Source: Megalopta genalis
Lineage: Eukaryota > Arthropoda > Insecta > Hymenoptera > Halictidae
Length of the DNA: 64,000 nt
Direction: 5' to 3'
Assembly: GCF_051020955.1 (NCBI RefSeq)
Contig: NC_135014.1
Coordinates: forward strand, 37,466,742 to 37,530,741
Below the pieces are notes generated by a model. That model did not search any database. It was not told the DNA's origin and was given only the letters and a program-made list of their open reading frames with translations. A program made the translations under genes and the position numbers. Shown here piece by piece: positions 22,923-34,811 of the stretch (position 1 is the stretch's first letter; every line of letters begins with the position of its first letter).

Positions 22923-25900
22923 CTTGAACGGCTACGTAAGGAAATTATGTTTTACAACAACTAAATCGAGGCCTGCAAATTTGGCAAACCACCCGCACTA
23001 TCGAGGCGTCCGAGTAAACTGGATATGTTTGGATCCCGAGATGACTGAGCATAAAAAAGCGAAAGGATATTATTATTGCAGAGAAAAACGGCGAACGATG
23101 GGAAAGCATGCGTCACGGGATGAAGGTGGGACGAAGGCAGGACGAAGACAGGCTGCTGCCTCGGCCTGTCCTCGCGATGGTGTTTGCTCCATTCGTCTCG
23201 CATTACTTTTATCATCGTGTACCGCACTTTAATACCCCGCTGTACAGATTTATGAAATAATAAACACAGCTCCCGGCGCGCAGGCCGGAGCCAGCCGGAG
23301 TGGTCGGACTTTAAAAGTTTTACGCGCGGGCTGTTGATAATGATGGTAATGGTTATTAACGGGCGCGCAGCGTTCCTAGGAACGCGGGCAGCCAGTAGTA
23401 AAGAAGACGGTTGTAAAGAAAAGTATGAGAGAGAGAGAGAGAGGGAGCAGAAAATAGAAAGAATTTTCATGGATGCGAGATACGGCGCCGCGGCGCGCCG
23501 CGCCGATTCAGCCTCCGCTGGCCCGTTTTCCGAGGCTGCGACAAGGACGTTCCCCGGGGAATTAATTTGTGGGAGCGATGATTAAATGGAGCTTGGTGTT
23601 CTTTCGCCGGGACGTTGATCAATTTAATGGTGAAGCGGAAGACGTCGAGACCGCGCCGATCTTGCCGCGGAACGCGGCGACATGAAAATTCGTAGGACAC
23701 GACCGCGGGGAGCGTTTTCATCGACTAAATTGATTATCGAGGTGTTTGGCGGTCGACGAAAATTACGTACATTTTGCATGGAACTCGCGCTGGAAAAAAC
23801 GTGCCGGCTATTTTTAGCTGCTTAAAAATAATTAACTTGCCAACGAAAAAAATACATCGATCCACGAGAGGTACCCTCCTCCGCCGGGCGTGCGAAACTT
23901 TTTCCCCACGTGAAATTAAAACGTTGCTCGCCGCGAGAGCGCAATGGCATCGCGGCGGAATCGTGTTTATATAGAGAAAAAAAAAAAAAAGACTGCAACT
24001 TTTCGATGCACCGTGTCGCATAGTGTCGCCAAACACACGGCCGCGCGCCAGCCAAGGTTCCCGAGTTTCAGTGAAACAAGCACAAGTGAGCGCAGCTAAA
24101 AATAATCGATTGCTTATCGATGTTCCTAAATAACTTCGTCGAACTCCGCATAATTAGACACGCTATAAAAACCGGTGAATTAATTACACGACGAGGCATC
24201 CGGTCGCCAGGAATTCGATCGATCCGAATCGATCGCGGACGGTTGCGCGCCGACATTTACATACGTTTTTACGTGGCCGCTGGTTTCTACGTTTCGGCTC
24301 AACTTGTTGCGACGAAATACGGTTGTCGGCCGCGATCGTTTAGCAAAACGGGATAACGCGAACGGGGCCCATCGGCGCGTAAACGCGAGCAACGTCGTTC
24401 GAGATTGCGTTCGGGGCTCGATAAAGCACCCGGAGCTTTCGGTCCGCTGTGATCAACGACGCTGCAAGCTGCTCGCCGGCATTCGAAAATAATTGCTGGA
24501 CCCATTAACCAGTTCGCACGACCACCCTCGTCACGGTGCAAACGTGGGTGTACGAGATGCACCGCCAGCTCTCTGCTGCGAACTCGACCGGCAACAATTG
24601 AGCAGCGGTTTTTCATTTGCAAAATAACATTCTTTTCTCGCTAATGGTATTTTCCAGAACGGCTTATCTTGCTCAAGAGGCGACTAGATTTACAATCGGA
24701 GCAGCTTTTAAGACGTTAATCTTTAATGCGTACGGAGTAGAATTTCTACGATTAACTTAGCTGTAAAGGAATTTTGCAAGTTATCGCGGAGATGATAACG
24801 ATAACGTCGGCCATGTTAAACGCGAGTTCGGCACAGCGAAAACTTTAAACCAAACTAAACGATTTTCTAATGTTGAACGTGGTTTTTCTACATTAATTTA
24901 ATCTCTAACGTTTCATCGATCCGAGGAATACTATGCAAGATAAAAATAGCCAGCATTAATTGGAGAACACGGAATTTCGAATGTATATTTCTTTTTATCG
25001 TTCCGCGTTCGGTCTACACGGTTTTTCTGTCGCGAATGCGCGAGATCCGTAGTTTATTATTGCCGGAAGAGCCGCGAATTTCAAGCACGTATATTCGTGC
25101 GGTTAAACGGATCGCCTGGCTTAGAAATACACGAGTGCAAGAACAGTTTCGTTTCAATTAAAGAGTTTCCATTTTTGAATCTGATAGATGCACCGCGCCT
25201 GAAACTCGTGACTTCTCCTATTCCAGCGAATCGAGGGTTAAGTGGACTTCTAAAGTGGACTTTAAAAGCGTAACAACTCAATTTTCGGGAACAAGGTTCA
25301 CCCGGCAGCATTGGAAACACTGCGAAAATCGCAGGCGACGCTTTTCACTTGCGAACGCGCTGTTGAAAATAACGTCAACGAGTTTCGCATCTACTATTCC
25401 CAGAATCGCGTAGAATCTCTCGAAAGAATAATCGAACGAATGATCCGTTGTTTAAGGAACAAACTCGACTACCGAACAATCCCAGTGAAACGTTTTCGCC
25501 CTTCGTCCCGACCGATCCGTAACTGCAGATTTTTCCGCGTGGAAAGCTGCAGTTACACCGTGCACAATTAACGTTCCCCCAACATGCACGTTTTCCTAAA
25601 TCTTACGAACCGGTGTACAATAAACCCGCTGCGATTTCGCTCGTTCAACCCCCGTTCCTTCGGGTCCTAGCAAAAATGCATCATCGCCCCCGCGGACCTG
25701 CAATTGCATCAGCCTGATACAACCCGCGTAAACTCGCGATCGAAAAATTTCTCCGGTCCTGTGCGTTCACCGCAGAACCAACGAAACAAGGCCCAATTGC
25801 GTCGCACGAAAACCTGTCTCCCGGGCCCGAAGCACTGGCTCGTTCACGAATATCACTGGCTGGGCAGAGCCGAGGCTACGGGGACCGAGAGGCGATCTTA

Positions 25901-26489
25901 AATACCGTGTTTACAGAGTTAGGGGGTGGCGTGCACGAGGAGGCCGAGACCGCCTAAGACGTGACGACGCCGGCCGGAAGTGACGCGTGGCGCGGTGTAA
26001 TCCGGCAGCAGGCCCTGCAGCTGGCTCTGGCATCATCTTCGACGAGCTCGCGAACGGCTGGGTCGGTTCGAAGAGATTCGATCGCGAGAGGACAAGCCGC
26101 GAGGAGCCGCGCGGAGCCGCGAGGAGCCGCGATAGGAGACGCGGGGGATCGATCCCGTCGGAAGAGACGGGACTCCGGGCACTTACGGATTTCCGAGGTG
26201 GTCGGAGCACCGTCGCCAGCTGCTCCAGTGTCCGGTGTCCAGCGTCGAGCGTCGAGGGTCGAGCGTAGGTGGACTCGGTTCAGCCGGACGGATAGGTGGA
26301 GACCCTCTGCAGCCGCTGCTGGTCCGGCTGTCGGTCTGCTCGCTCGGGTTGCCACGACCCTGACTCTGGCCTTTGCCTCTTTCCAGCTTCCGTGGCGTGC
26401 CGTGCCGTGCCGTTCAACGGCTGCTCTTCATCGGTATCGGGCTTGTTATCGGGCACAGGCCAGAGACACAGAGACACTCGCCAGAGAGC

Positions 26490-26542
<53 letters not shown>

Positions 26543-26543
26543 C

Positions 26544-26585
<42 letters not shown>

Positions 26586-27504
26586 ACCTGTCACTCTCCG
26601 TCTCCGTCTTCCACTCCCAGCAGCTTCGCTCCCTCTGGCCTCAGGGGTTGAACCGAGCCGACGAGGATGTGTCCAGGCGTTGACGACGACAACGACGACG
26701 ACGACGACGATGACTAAGACGGCGACGGCGACGACGCAAATCGCGAGAGAAACCAGAGGAGTCTCGAGGCAAGAGCGTGCGAAAGAGAAGTAGGCCGGTT
26801 AACCGTTCAGGCCGCACTGACGAGTCGAGCCGCGGCTAGTAAGGGTAAACTGGCCTGGCATCCCCTCTCGGCTTCACCCCACTCAACCCTCTCGCCACCC
26901 TCTCCCCGAGCTCTCTCGCCCCTAGAACGCGCGCAATCCCGTTCTCTCTTTCTCTGCCCGCTCTCTGCCCGCTCCCGGCCCCTCCCCTCCCCTCGCCGCG
27001 CCGCACTCGCGCCTTCTGTCTCTTATCCGCTCTCTCCATCTTCCTTCTTCTGTTTCTCGCGCTATCATCCCTCCGGCTATACCCTACCCCCGCGGCACCG
27101 CACCCCCGCGCCATCGGACCACGGACCTCGGCGTCGCGTCGTTTCCCGAGAGCAGTATCGCAACCTGATGGCACACCACGGCCACGGACGAGCACCAGCA
27201 CGAGCACGGTACTGCCTCGGTAGCAGTCGCAGAACGGAACCGCATCGCGGCCAACGAGCCTGCTCCGGAACTACACGGCGTGCTGTTTTTGACGCACCTT
27301 CGAAATCGTGGAATAAAGGAATTCGGGCAAAAATGAAATGTCAACGCGATACCCTCTACCTACCAACAATTATTTGTTTATTTATTTATTTATTTATTTA
27401 TTTATCGAATATATGCGGGAAGTCGTCTATTATTTAGAAAATTACAGCAAAGAGAAAAGGAAAATACAAAAGAAATAGGGAGGTTAGATGTAACAAGATA
27501 TTCC
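22923..27504. other. Intergenic, CpG-rich, with a long CT microsatellite
   Basis: Features seen are (GA)n near 23426-23446, a GAGCCGCGAG/GAGCCGCGCG minisatellite at about 26095-26135, (CT)n at about 26490-26582 and (GAC)n at about 26682-26712. Frames up to 240 codons (25961-26683) overlap on both strands and run through the CT tract as alternating Ser-Leu, so I reject them as proteins. The 25.9-27.3 kb segment is CpG-island-like and could be a promoter or 5' exon, but no coding exon can be joined. Confidence 0.45.
27378..27408. repeat. (TTTA)n microsatellite
   Basis: About seven units of TTTA (tttatttatttatttattta) just upstream of a run of TTAA elements. Confidence 0.9.
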
Positions 27505-27508
27505 TTAA

Positions 27509-27749
27509 CACGTTCCGTGCCGAGCTTTTTTTACTCGAATCTTCACACTTTGATATTTTACTAAAACTTGATGTATTACGTGCAATTATTAATTCTCGTA
27601 CACGTAACAACGTAACAAAAACTTATCAACGCCCATTCTTGCGGTGGAAATTGATTCTTCGGTTCTAAATTTCTTGTAAACAATTTGTTCAGTTCACTAA
27701 GTAAACATGCAAGCGTGTACCATCGATGGTACACGTGGCACGGAACGTG
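27509..27749. mobile_element. TTAA-flanked 241-bp MITE (CACGTTCCGTGCC family), copy 1
   Basis: TTAA at 27505-27508 and 27750-27753. Ends are CACGTTCCGTGCC and the complement of GGCACGGAACGTG. Near the right end is the palindrome GTGTACCATCGATGGTACAC. It reads as the exact reverse complement of 50953-51193 by eye. It is non-coding. Confidence 0.92.
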
Positions 27750-27753
27750 TTAA

Positions 27754-27830
27754 CACGAGATTTACGGAACCCGTCGAAATGACGGGTCACTAATTTCTTA
27801 ATTTATGATTATTCTTATCGTAAAGATATA
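27754..27830. mobile_element. Partial TTAA element (CACTAGATTTACGG family), left end
   Basis: It starts directly after the shared TTAA 27750-27753 with cacgagatttacggaacccg and follows the family for about 75 bp (ttatgattattcttatcgta), then diverges. No matching right end is seen before 27991. Confidence 0.65.
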
Positions 27831-27994
27831 TAGAAAGGTTGCTTTTCGATAACTAGATGATTCAATATAATTAAGAATGAAAGTGCACCGTTTAAGTAGT
27901 AACAATTAAATGCAATACTTTGATGGGAAACTTTTACTTGCGAATATTCTCATGTAGCTGTTAATATTATTATCGATTGTTTCGATGGTTTTAA

Positions 27995-28232
27995 CACTAG
28001 ATTTACGGAACCCGTTAAAATGACGAGTTACTAATTTCTTAATTTATGATTATTCTTATCGTAAAGATTATATTTATGAGTTATTTATTCGATTTATATG
28101 TTACTTATGGCACAAACGTTACAATAATACTTGTTAAAAATCAGAATAGATATAAGATAAATATAAACATAAATGTTTTTTGTGTTAGCTGTTAAATGTT
28201 AACTGCGTTTTTTGTGCTCCGTAAATCTAGTG
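27995..28232. mobile_element. TTAA-flanked MITE (CACTAGATTTACGG family), full copy
   Basis: TTAA at 27991-27994 and 28233-28236. Ends are CACTAGATTTACGGAACCCG and the complement of GTGCTCCGTAAATCTAGTG. It is 238 bp with an AT-rich interior and resembles 52417-52638. Confidence 0.88.
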
Positions 28233-28325
28233 TTAAAATCCTTAAATTCCTTAATTCCTTAAATTAATATGACAAACCTATATACGGACTATAATAACGT
28301 TGCGATGTTGAATAATACGCCTTGA

Positions 28326-28759
28326 CACGTTGAACGCCCATTGAACATTGAATCGGTAGAGTTTCTCTCGGCGCCACGAAGCAAAAAAAAATGTACAAAA
28401 GGCTATAACGCATTGTCCCGAGTGTCCAGAGTCACCCCAATTATGTTTACGATGTTTTAACGAATTCCATCGTAACTAATAAAATGTTATATTTTGAAAA
28501 CAAATTTAAATACAAGTATAATTTATTAATAAGTATATTTCATATTTTATTATCTTATTTTATTATTAGTATAAGTATATTTTTAATGTTTGCTTTTGTT
28601 TATTTTATACTTTATTGTTACCCTATATTGTCTATACTCGTCATGGTTGTGTTACAATCAAAAATTACTATAAATTACCTCCAAAATCCTGCTTTAATTG
28701 GACGAAGACTGCGGAAACATGACTGTCACCTAGATATGGGTGACGTGGCGTTCAACGTG
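28326..28759. mobile_element. TTAA-flanked MITE, CACGTTGAACGCC family, copy 2
   Basis: Left flank is TTGA (28322-28325, one change from TTAA) and right flank TTAA (28760-28763). The 434-bp body closely resembles 10322-10744, including GCATTGTCCCGAGTGTCCAG. Its right TTAA is shared with the next element. Confidence 0.87.
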
Positions 28760-28763
28760 TTAA

Positions 28764-29001
28764 CCCTTTGCACTCGAAGCGATTTTAACTGTAAATATAA
28801 AATCGTTTTTCTAACTTGTTGTACTTTTATTTTATATGATAAAACGCATTTTATGCATATGAAATCGACTCTTGGGACTCACGCAACAGTTACACTGTTA
28901 ACAATTTTTTAAATCTAAACTTTGTTAACATCAAAATTATCTTAAAACGTGATGTAACGAATTTTCGCGGTGCCTCTGAGTCACCATTCGAGTGCAAAGG
29001 G
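28764..29001. mobile_element. TTAA-flanked MITE (CCCTTTGCACTCGA family)
   Basis: TTAA at 28760-28763 and 29002-29005. Ends are CCCTTTGCACTCGAA and the complement of TTCGAGTGCAAAGGG, a perfect 15-bp inverted repeat. TTAA plus CCC...GGG ends are typical of piggyBac-type elements. It has no transposase. Lone ends of this family occur near 42520, 46884 and 55640. Confidence 0.88.
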
Positions 29002-29196
29002 TTAAATAATGGTAATGTTCCTATTATCCGGAACGTCTTCGTAAAGGGGTCTTCGAATCTATGCCGGATTTGGCGTGAAAAATATCTTCCAATTACATTT
29101 AGAAAGTTTTCAAGAAAGAGCGCTGCTTTGGTTCCCCCACCTGCTACGTTCTACTAAAACATGTTGCAAGATGATGAACGGTGCGCAACAGAAGTA

Positions 29197-29276
29197 TTGG
29201 GTTGCTGCGAAAGTAGTTTCGGTTTGCCACATAGATAGCTTACGAAAGTGCCGAAATTACTTTTGCCACAACTCGA
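29197..29276. mobile_element. 80-bp mariner-like foldback remnant
   Basis: TA flanks (29195-29196, 29277-29278). The left arm TTGGGTTGCTGCGAAAGTAG pairs imperfectly with the complement of the right arm (ttacttttgccacaactcga). The TTGGGTTG start resembles the mariner end at 49464. The loop is about 25 bp. Confidence 0.6.
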
Positions 29277-32200
29277 TAGAAGTTTCGGCGCTTCGACCGC
29301 CATCTCAGCAACCTTAAGAATTTAATCAAATTAAATCTATTTAATCGGATCGAAAGTGAAAAGTTAAGGCGTCTGTTTTTTTGTTTCGAGGATCCTCGTG
29401 AAATTTTGGAAACGTGACAGATTAACGTAAACATTAATTTTCAAATCCGGGCGAATAATTCCGCCAGCCGTGCGACGGATGACGCGACAGCGAACGCGTT
29501 AAAGCTTCGGAATCGATGCAGGTTTCATTGTTCTACGACACGTTTTAACGTAACTACGACAATTTGAATATCGACGATTGCGCGGAAAGTCGGAAAAGCG
29601 TGCGAAGACTTTACGGAGTCATTGTAAATCGTTCTCGTCCGTCGCGTGATAAAAATTGTTCCCGCATTTCTGGCATGTGTTATTTTTGAGCTCTGTTGGT
29701 TTTGAAGGATGGCACGGCAATAAAATCATTTCGCAGTTCGATCGGCCGGCGGGAAAACATTCGCGCGTCGAGTTCCACTCGACGGGCGCGTGTGCCGCGA
29801 CTGCAAGAAAAGCGTTTTCCACGCGTGTATATTTTGGCCGTAGTTCATTTCCGTTCCGCCGAATTTGTTCCCTATCGTTGGCCTTGGACGGGCCGCCGTG
29901 AAAATCGCGGTGGATGCGTGCCGTTATCGGAACCGATTATGCAAATTACAGTCTCCGGTACAAATAAACCGCCCGCGCAATTATCTTATTTGTCTACCTA
30001 TTACCGGTGCGCACACCGACGAGTTTATTCGCCCTTAAATAAATAAATCAAAGTCAATCAAATATCAATCGAGGATTGAATTGGACTGTGATTTCTGTGT
30101 TAATTGTATTTACCGTTTCGTGCTGCAGTTATTTCGATTTTGATATCGAGTCGGGGAGCACGGTTAACAGTTCGATCGATCGGGCCGGACCGACTTCCAG
30201 CTGGAAAATCCGCCGAAATTCCGTTCGAAAAATTCTCCGAGCGGACGACACGCGTTCGGTATTAGCGCGCTTTGAAAGTCGTCCTGGGAATTCAATTTAC
30301 AATGGTACGTTCGTTGCAGACTCGTTTCGCATGGACGTGTAATAATTATACTTCGGATTTTTACGCACGATCCGATTTTTTTCGGAAGCAATTTAGAGCA
30401 GCGCTCTGTCTCAGGTTTCCTGCATAAAATTCGCAACTTTTCGCGAATCGCCAACTATTTCTGTCCGTTCATTCTATCGTATTATTTCTACGATTATTAA
30501 CGTGAATAATAATAATAGAAATACTAATAATAATGGTTTACTCTGTTCGCGTCGCTCGGCGATGTTGCACTCGCGGTTGTATCGATTCCAGGTCTTTTAA
30601 TTGTGTTTTCGGCCCTTTGCCGATGCGCATTGTTTCACGGTGTTCTCGAGCGAACTTGTTTTCGTTACTTTCGCAGAGCCGCGGAGAAACCGTATTAATT
30701 ATCCGCTGCAACTTCCGCGTCTCCTTGTAAATGGCAACTTACCATTGTCTGCCCTTCGTTAATCCTCTTAATTACATTCACGTGTCCTATCGAGACAGAT
30801 GGCAGGCGATAACGAGCACGAGCGTAATTGTTGGGGCGAGAAAGAATAGAGTAAATATAAAATAAAGTTCAAGCATGTGCACACGAGATATCGCAATAAC
30901 AAATGATCGAGATAAACGATAAGAAGGTTTAAGTATGCGCCGTTGAGTACTTGTATTAGTACGAGTGATATCGAGCACGAAAGGAAATGAAGCATTAGTA
31001 TAGCGGAGAGAATTTACAAAACAAGAATAAAGCAAAACAAAAAACAGTTTTTATTCGCACACTTCGTTGTTTCCGCGTTCGTCGCGGTTCTCGCGGGGAG
31101 AGGGGGGTGAGGATATTGACAAAACTAATAAAAAATATCAGCGCACCACGGTCCCCGGGTTTTATGCCATGAAAGACCAGCTTTTACAACGATGCGCAAA
31201 CAGTCGTGCATTTAATCGTTGTAACAATAACGTTATTAATCAATTACCCCGGACGAGGATCGATTTTTCCGGTATCGCGGCCGTCGCGTTTCAAACTGAA
31301 CATCGTGGCTCTTCAGCCCGGTTGCAAATTTATTTACTCGCTTATTCGATGTGTATTTAACAGCGATCTCGGTGCAACAAAAAAACACGGCGTAGTTACA
31401 ATTAAACCGCGAGGGTTTGTACGAATTAATCGTACGATCGCTCTCTGCCCTCTTCCTCACCTTTCTCCGTTTTCACTTTGCACAGTGGAACTCGATTTGC
31501 GGTTGACAAACTCGTCGCTACCGGTGAATAAATGACGTCAAAACTAAGTACACTCTTCCGCAACTCGGTCGGACAAAAATCCGAAACTTCGTAGCTTCGA
31601 CGCGAAAATCATGGGAGCTCTACGAAATTACCCTATCCTTTTGCTATAAGCGAACTTCGACAGCGAAGCGCTCTACGGAATTATTTCTTCTTCTTGTTAA
31701 CTGTTACTCTACGATTAAGTAGAATAATACCATCAATCTAGGAAACACCATACCATTTTCAACTTAATAGCTTCGACATAAAATCATACAAACTCGGTTG
31801 TTCCTAAAATTCGACTAAAGTGCTGTAAACACTTGAACATAACTTACTAATTACTTCTTCAATCGCAGAATATTTACTTTGTTGCATTAATGTAGACAAA
31901 AACGCTGAAAACATCGTAACGCTATCACTAAAAGTCTACTTTCTGTATCAGAAATGTTCGCTATGTATCAGAAATTGTTTCCGCAAATGAACTTTGCCAA
32001 GATCGGCGGATTTCGACATCGTAACGCACGTCAACGGAGAGAATCGGTTTAACAGACGTCGAAATGAGCGATTCAATTCGAAGAAATAATTGCGTCACCC
32101 GAATATGACAGTGAACGTGACAAAGGTTCGACGCGAGTCCGGTAGCCCCGAAATTTCGGTCGGCATCGGGTTTTTCTGGGTGCGACGCGGTCCCTAACGA

Positions 32201-32394
32201 GCGCGGGACACAGGTCGCCGGCGCGGCGCGGCGACACACGCCACCGGTAATTATCTAAACGCGAACGGCAACGCGAATTTCCATAAATCCGAAACGGCTA
32301 TTTTAGGTGGCCATGAAATTCGCGCGGTATCGATCGTCATGGCGTAAATGCACGGTTATTGGAAGCCGGGGAGAGCGGCGCCGGACGGGAACCG

Positions 32395-32970
32395 AGAACC
32401 GAGCGCCGACAACCAAGTGCCGAGAGCCGAGGGCCGAGTGCTAAGAATCGAGTACCGAAAGCCGAACGCCGAACGCCGAGCGTCGAGAGCCGAGTGCCGA
32501 GTGCCGAGCGTCTAAAGCCGAGCGCCGAGAGCCGAGCGTCTAAAGCCGAGTGCCGAAAGCCTAGCGCCGAGTGCCAAGTGCCGAGGGCCGAGGGCCGAGT
32601 ACCGAGCGTCCAAAGCCGAGCATCGAAAACTGAGCACCGAGAGCCTAGCGCCGAAAGCCTAGCGCCGAGTGCCGAGTGCCGAGTGCCGAGTGCCGAGCGC
32701 CGAGTGCTAAGAGCCGAGTGCCGAGTGCTAAGAGTCGAGTGCCGAAAGCCGAGCGCCGAGAGCCGAGCGTCTAAAGCCGAGCGCCGAGAGCCGAGCGCCG
32801 AGCGTCGAAAGCCGAGTGCCGAGTGCCGAAGGCCGTGGCCCGAGTGCTGAGTGTCGAAAGCTGAATGCTGAGAGCCAAGAGCCGAATGTCGAGGGCCGGG
32901 AGCCGAGCGCAGAGTGTCGAGAGCCGAGTGCCAAATGCCGAGAGTCAAGCGCAGAGTGCCAAGTGCCAGC
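32395..32970. repeat. 7-bp satellite (GCCGAGY)n
   Basis: Around 80 units of GCCGAGT/GCCGAGC/GCCGAAA and variants. Because 7 is not a multiple of 3 and the units lack stops, all frames stay open. This makes spurious proteins with a seven-residue period on both strands (minus-strand SALGSRH type, plus-strand PSAESRA type), including a 263-codon minus frame. There is no protein evidence beyond the repeat. Confidence 0.93.
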
Positions 32971-33380
32971 AAACTAACGATACGCGGCAAATCAGGGCCC
33001 GGACGGACCGGGTGAACAGTGAAGACCCAATTGTAGCGTCTCTTCTGAATCGGTCCAATGAGAATTCGACGTTTCACGATTCGAACCTTAACGAGGAGAA
33101 CCCGACAACATGCGAACGCGAGGAGCACGAAGGGTCTCGTCGCCGCAGCAAAAATAATTGCCGTTCGACGCGTCGATATCGGAAATTTGACTTTTTTAAG
33201 AGCATCGCGGCTCTTCCATTTATACTGCTATCGACTGGTTTCCTCGAGACGCTGCGGAGAATACTGGGAAATCGCGAGGTGAACCTCGTCGAAGTCCTTG
33301 GTTCGGTATTAATATTGCAATCAGTGACGTATCATTTCTGATTACGAATTAAATTGTATTTCTGGTAATTGTTTAGACCA

Positions 33381-33655
33381 ACGTTCTCCTTGCCAATTTT
33401 ATTGCGCCTTTGCTATATTGTATATTTTGATGTGTGGATTGAGAATTTAAGAGGAAAAATAGTCCCTCCCCCCCCTTTTCCTTCTTGAGATATAAATATT
33501 TATATGTATATAAATGTTATATATATGTGTAAATATATGTATATAAACATTTATATCTCGGAAATGAGAAAAGAGAGTTTTTCGTTTCAGATTCTTAATC
33601 CACACGTCAAACAATACAATATAGCAAAGGCGCAAAAAATTGGCAAGGAGGACGT
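33381..33655. repeat. 275-bp near-perfect palindrome
   Basis: The left arm starts acgttctccttgccaatttt and the right arm ends aaattggcaaggaggacgt. Pairing continues inward through GCGCCTTTGCTATATTGTAT, GTGTGGATT and GAGATATAAATATTTATA-type sequence to an AT-rich centre near 33518. A poly-C run (about 33468-33477) disturbs the left arm. It may be a MITE without an evident TA/TTAA duplication, or an inverted duplication that would give a long hairpin if transcribed. Confidence 0.82.
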
Positions 33656-34489
33656 AATTCTCTTCACTTGTCGCTTTACTCACACTTGTTTGTTCGATAG
33701 TTGCCACTAGTTAGCGGATTTTATGCATTTTTGACAAAAATGACTGGTCAGCAACAAAAATCTAAAAGTATGAGATACTTTCATATATATCATGTACGAT
33801 TTATTAAAATGATTAAAAGAGAAAAGACATTTTCGTCTGGCTTTCATTTCTTACAATTAACTTAGACGATATTCATTTTGCACAAAAATCCAAACTCTAG
33901 TCATTCCCTTTCATTTTTTATTTTTAGCACGAAGGTTTCGTCCCGCGTTGACGCATAGAAAATAAAATAAAATAAAATACAAAATAATAGGGGAAAGTGC
34001 GAACGAATTTCTCACGATGGACAGCTTCAACGAGAACGATACTGTGCAACGATGGTGTTGCTACTGTATTGCTAAAATTGCTACTGTATTGAGACGCGTG
34101 AAGAATCTCCCAACGCGTTTCCAAGATAAAATGTTCATTTAGTTTCGTTCGATTCGTATCGACAACAACCATGAGCCATTATCCTGCGTTATTATTGTTT
34201 CGCTTGACTCGAATGTACCATCCCAGGATAGGATCGGATACTTAGCAAGGCAACGAGTTTTTTCGTGAACCGTGATCCGTCTATGAAATCCAATTCGACC
34301 CGCATAATTTAGCGGCTCGAGTAGATTAAAGAATAAACGTGGATCAAAGAGAATCTGATCAACGATCTAACCGGATTAAGTGCTCCATCAACAAGTTGCT
34401 CGAGCAGAAATATTCGGGACGCGCGGAAAGTAGAACTCTGGGAATTACGGGAATCGAAAGAAGCCTAATGCCCTATTGAACGTAACGAC
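33656..34489. other. Intergenic, no supported gene
   Basis: AT-rich then mixed sequence. A short AAAATAAAATAAAATA tract lies near 33960. Nothing gene-like is seen. Confidence 0.5.
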
Positions 34490-34811
34490 CGCAATCCGCC
34501 GACACCGCAGATAATCTATCAGCGGCGTCGCGTCGCGTCGCCCCGTCTCGCCTCGCGTCGGGTCGCGAACAATGCCGAAAAGTATTCGCCGCGCGCGAAA
34601 AAAAAGGAGCTCGTCCATTTATCTTGTTCACGTCAGCCGAGACATGCGCCCGAAAGGTACAAAATAGTCATCCGACCTTGACTAATCGAATTTTTCGAGT
34701 CGTTGATTGAACGATTCAGCGGTCCCGATAACGAGCATCCGATTATGGTTAGTGAAGTTTTAGATGGCTGATACCGACGCCTATATAAGAGACAATTATC
34801 GGCGTCGTCCG
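34490..34811 (+). promoter_or_regulatory. Promoter of gene 1, shared with its paralogues
   Basis: A TATA box (TATATAAG, 34782-34789) lies about 30 bp upstream of the probable start near 34811. The upstream stretch aligns with the promoters of the two downstream paralogues (39575-39914 and 43941-44280). Conserved words include GACCGCAATCCGC, AATAGTCATCCGA and GATAACGAGCATCCGATTAT. Between conserved words the sequence has drifted, so the words are candidate regulatory sites. Confidence 0.75.

Larger units (their letters stand above)
29006..33380. other. Intergenic with one satellite, no supported gene
   Basis: Apart from the 80-bp foldback at 29197 and the 7-bp satellite at 32395, I see no gene. 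A 88-codon frame at 30076-30342 begins with a hydrophobic stretch (MNWTVISVLIVFTVSCC) resembling a signal peptide. It has no family match that I recognise, no convincing splice site and no TATA context, so I leave it uncalled. Confidence 0.45.

Noticed and set aside
25961..26683. 240-codon plus-strand frame
   Set aside because: It runs through a (CT)n microsatellite and CpG-rich DNA, overlaps long frames on both strands and has no domain.
30076..30342. Small secreted protein candidate with hydrophobic start
   Set aside because: It has only a signal-like N-terminus, with no family, promoter or intron evidence. Chance frames of this length are common here.
32337..33128. 263-codon minus-strand frame
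   Set aside because: It is entirely explained by the 7-bp satellite, where no frame meets a stop. The sequence has a seven-residue period and an equal frame on the other strand.
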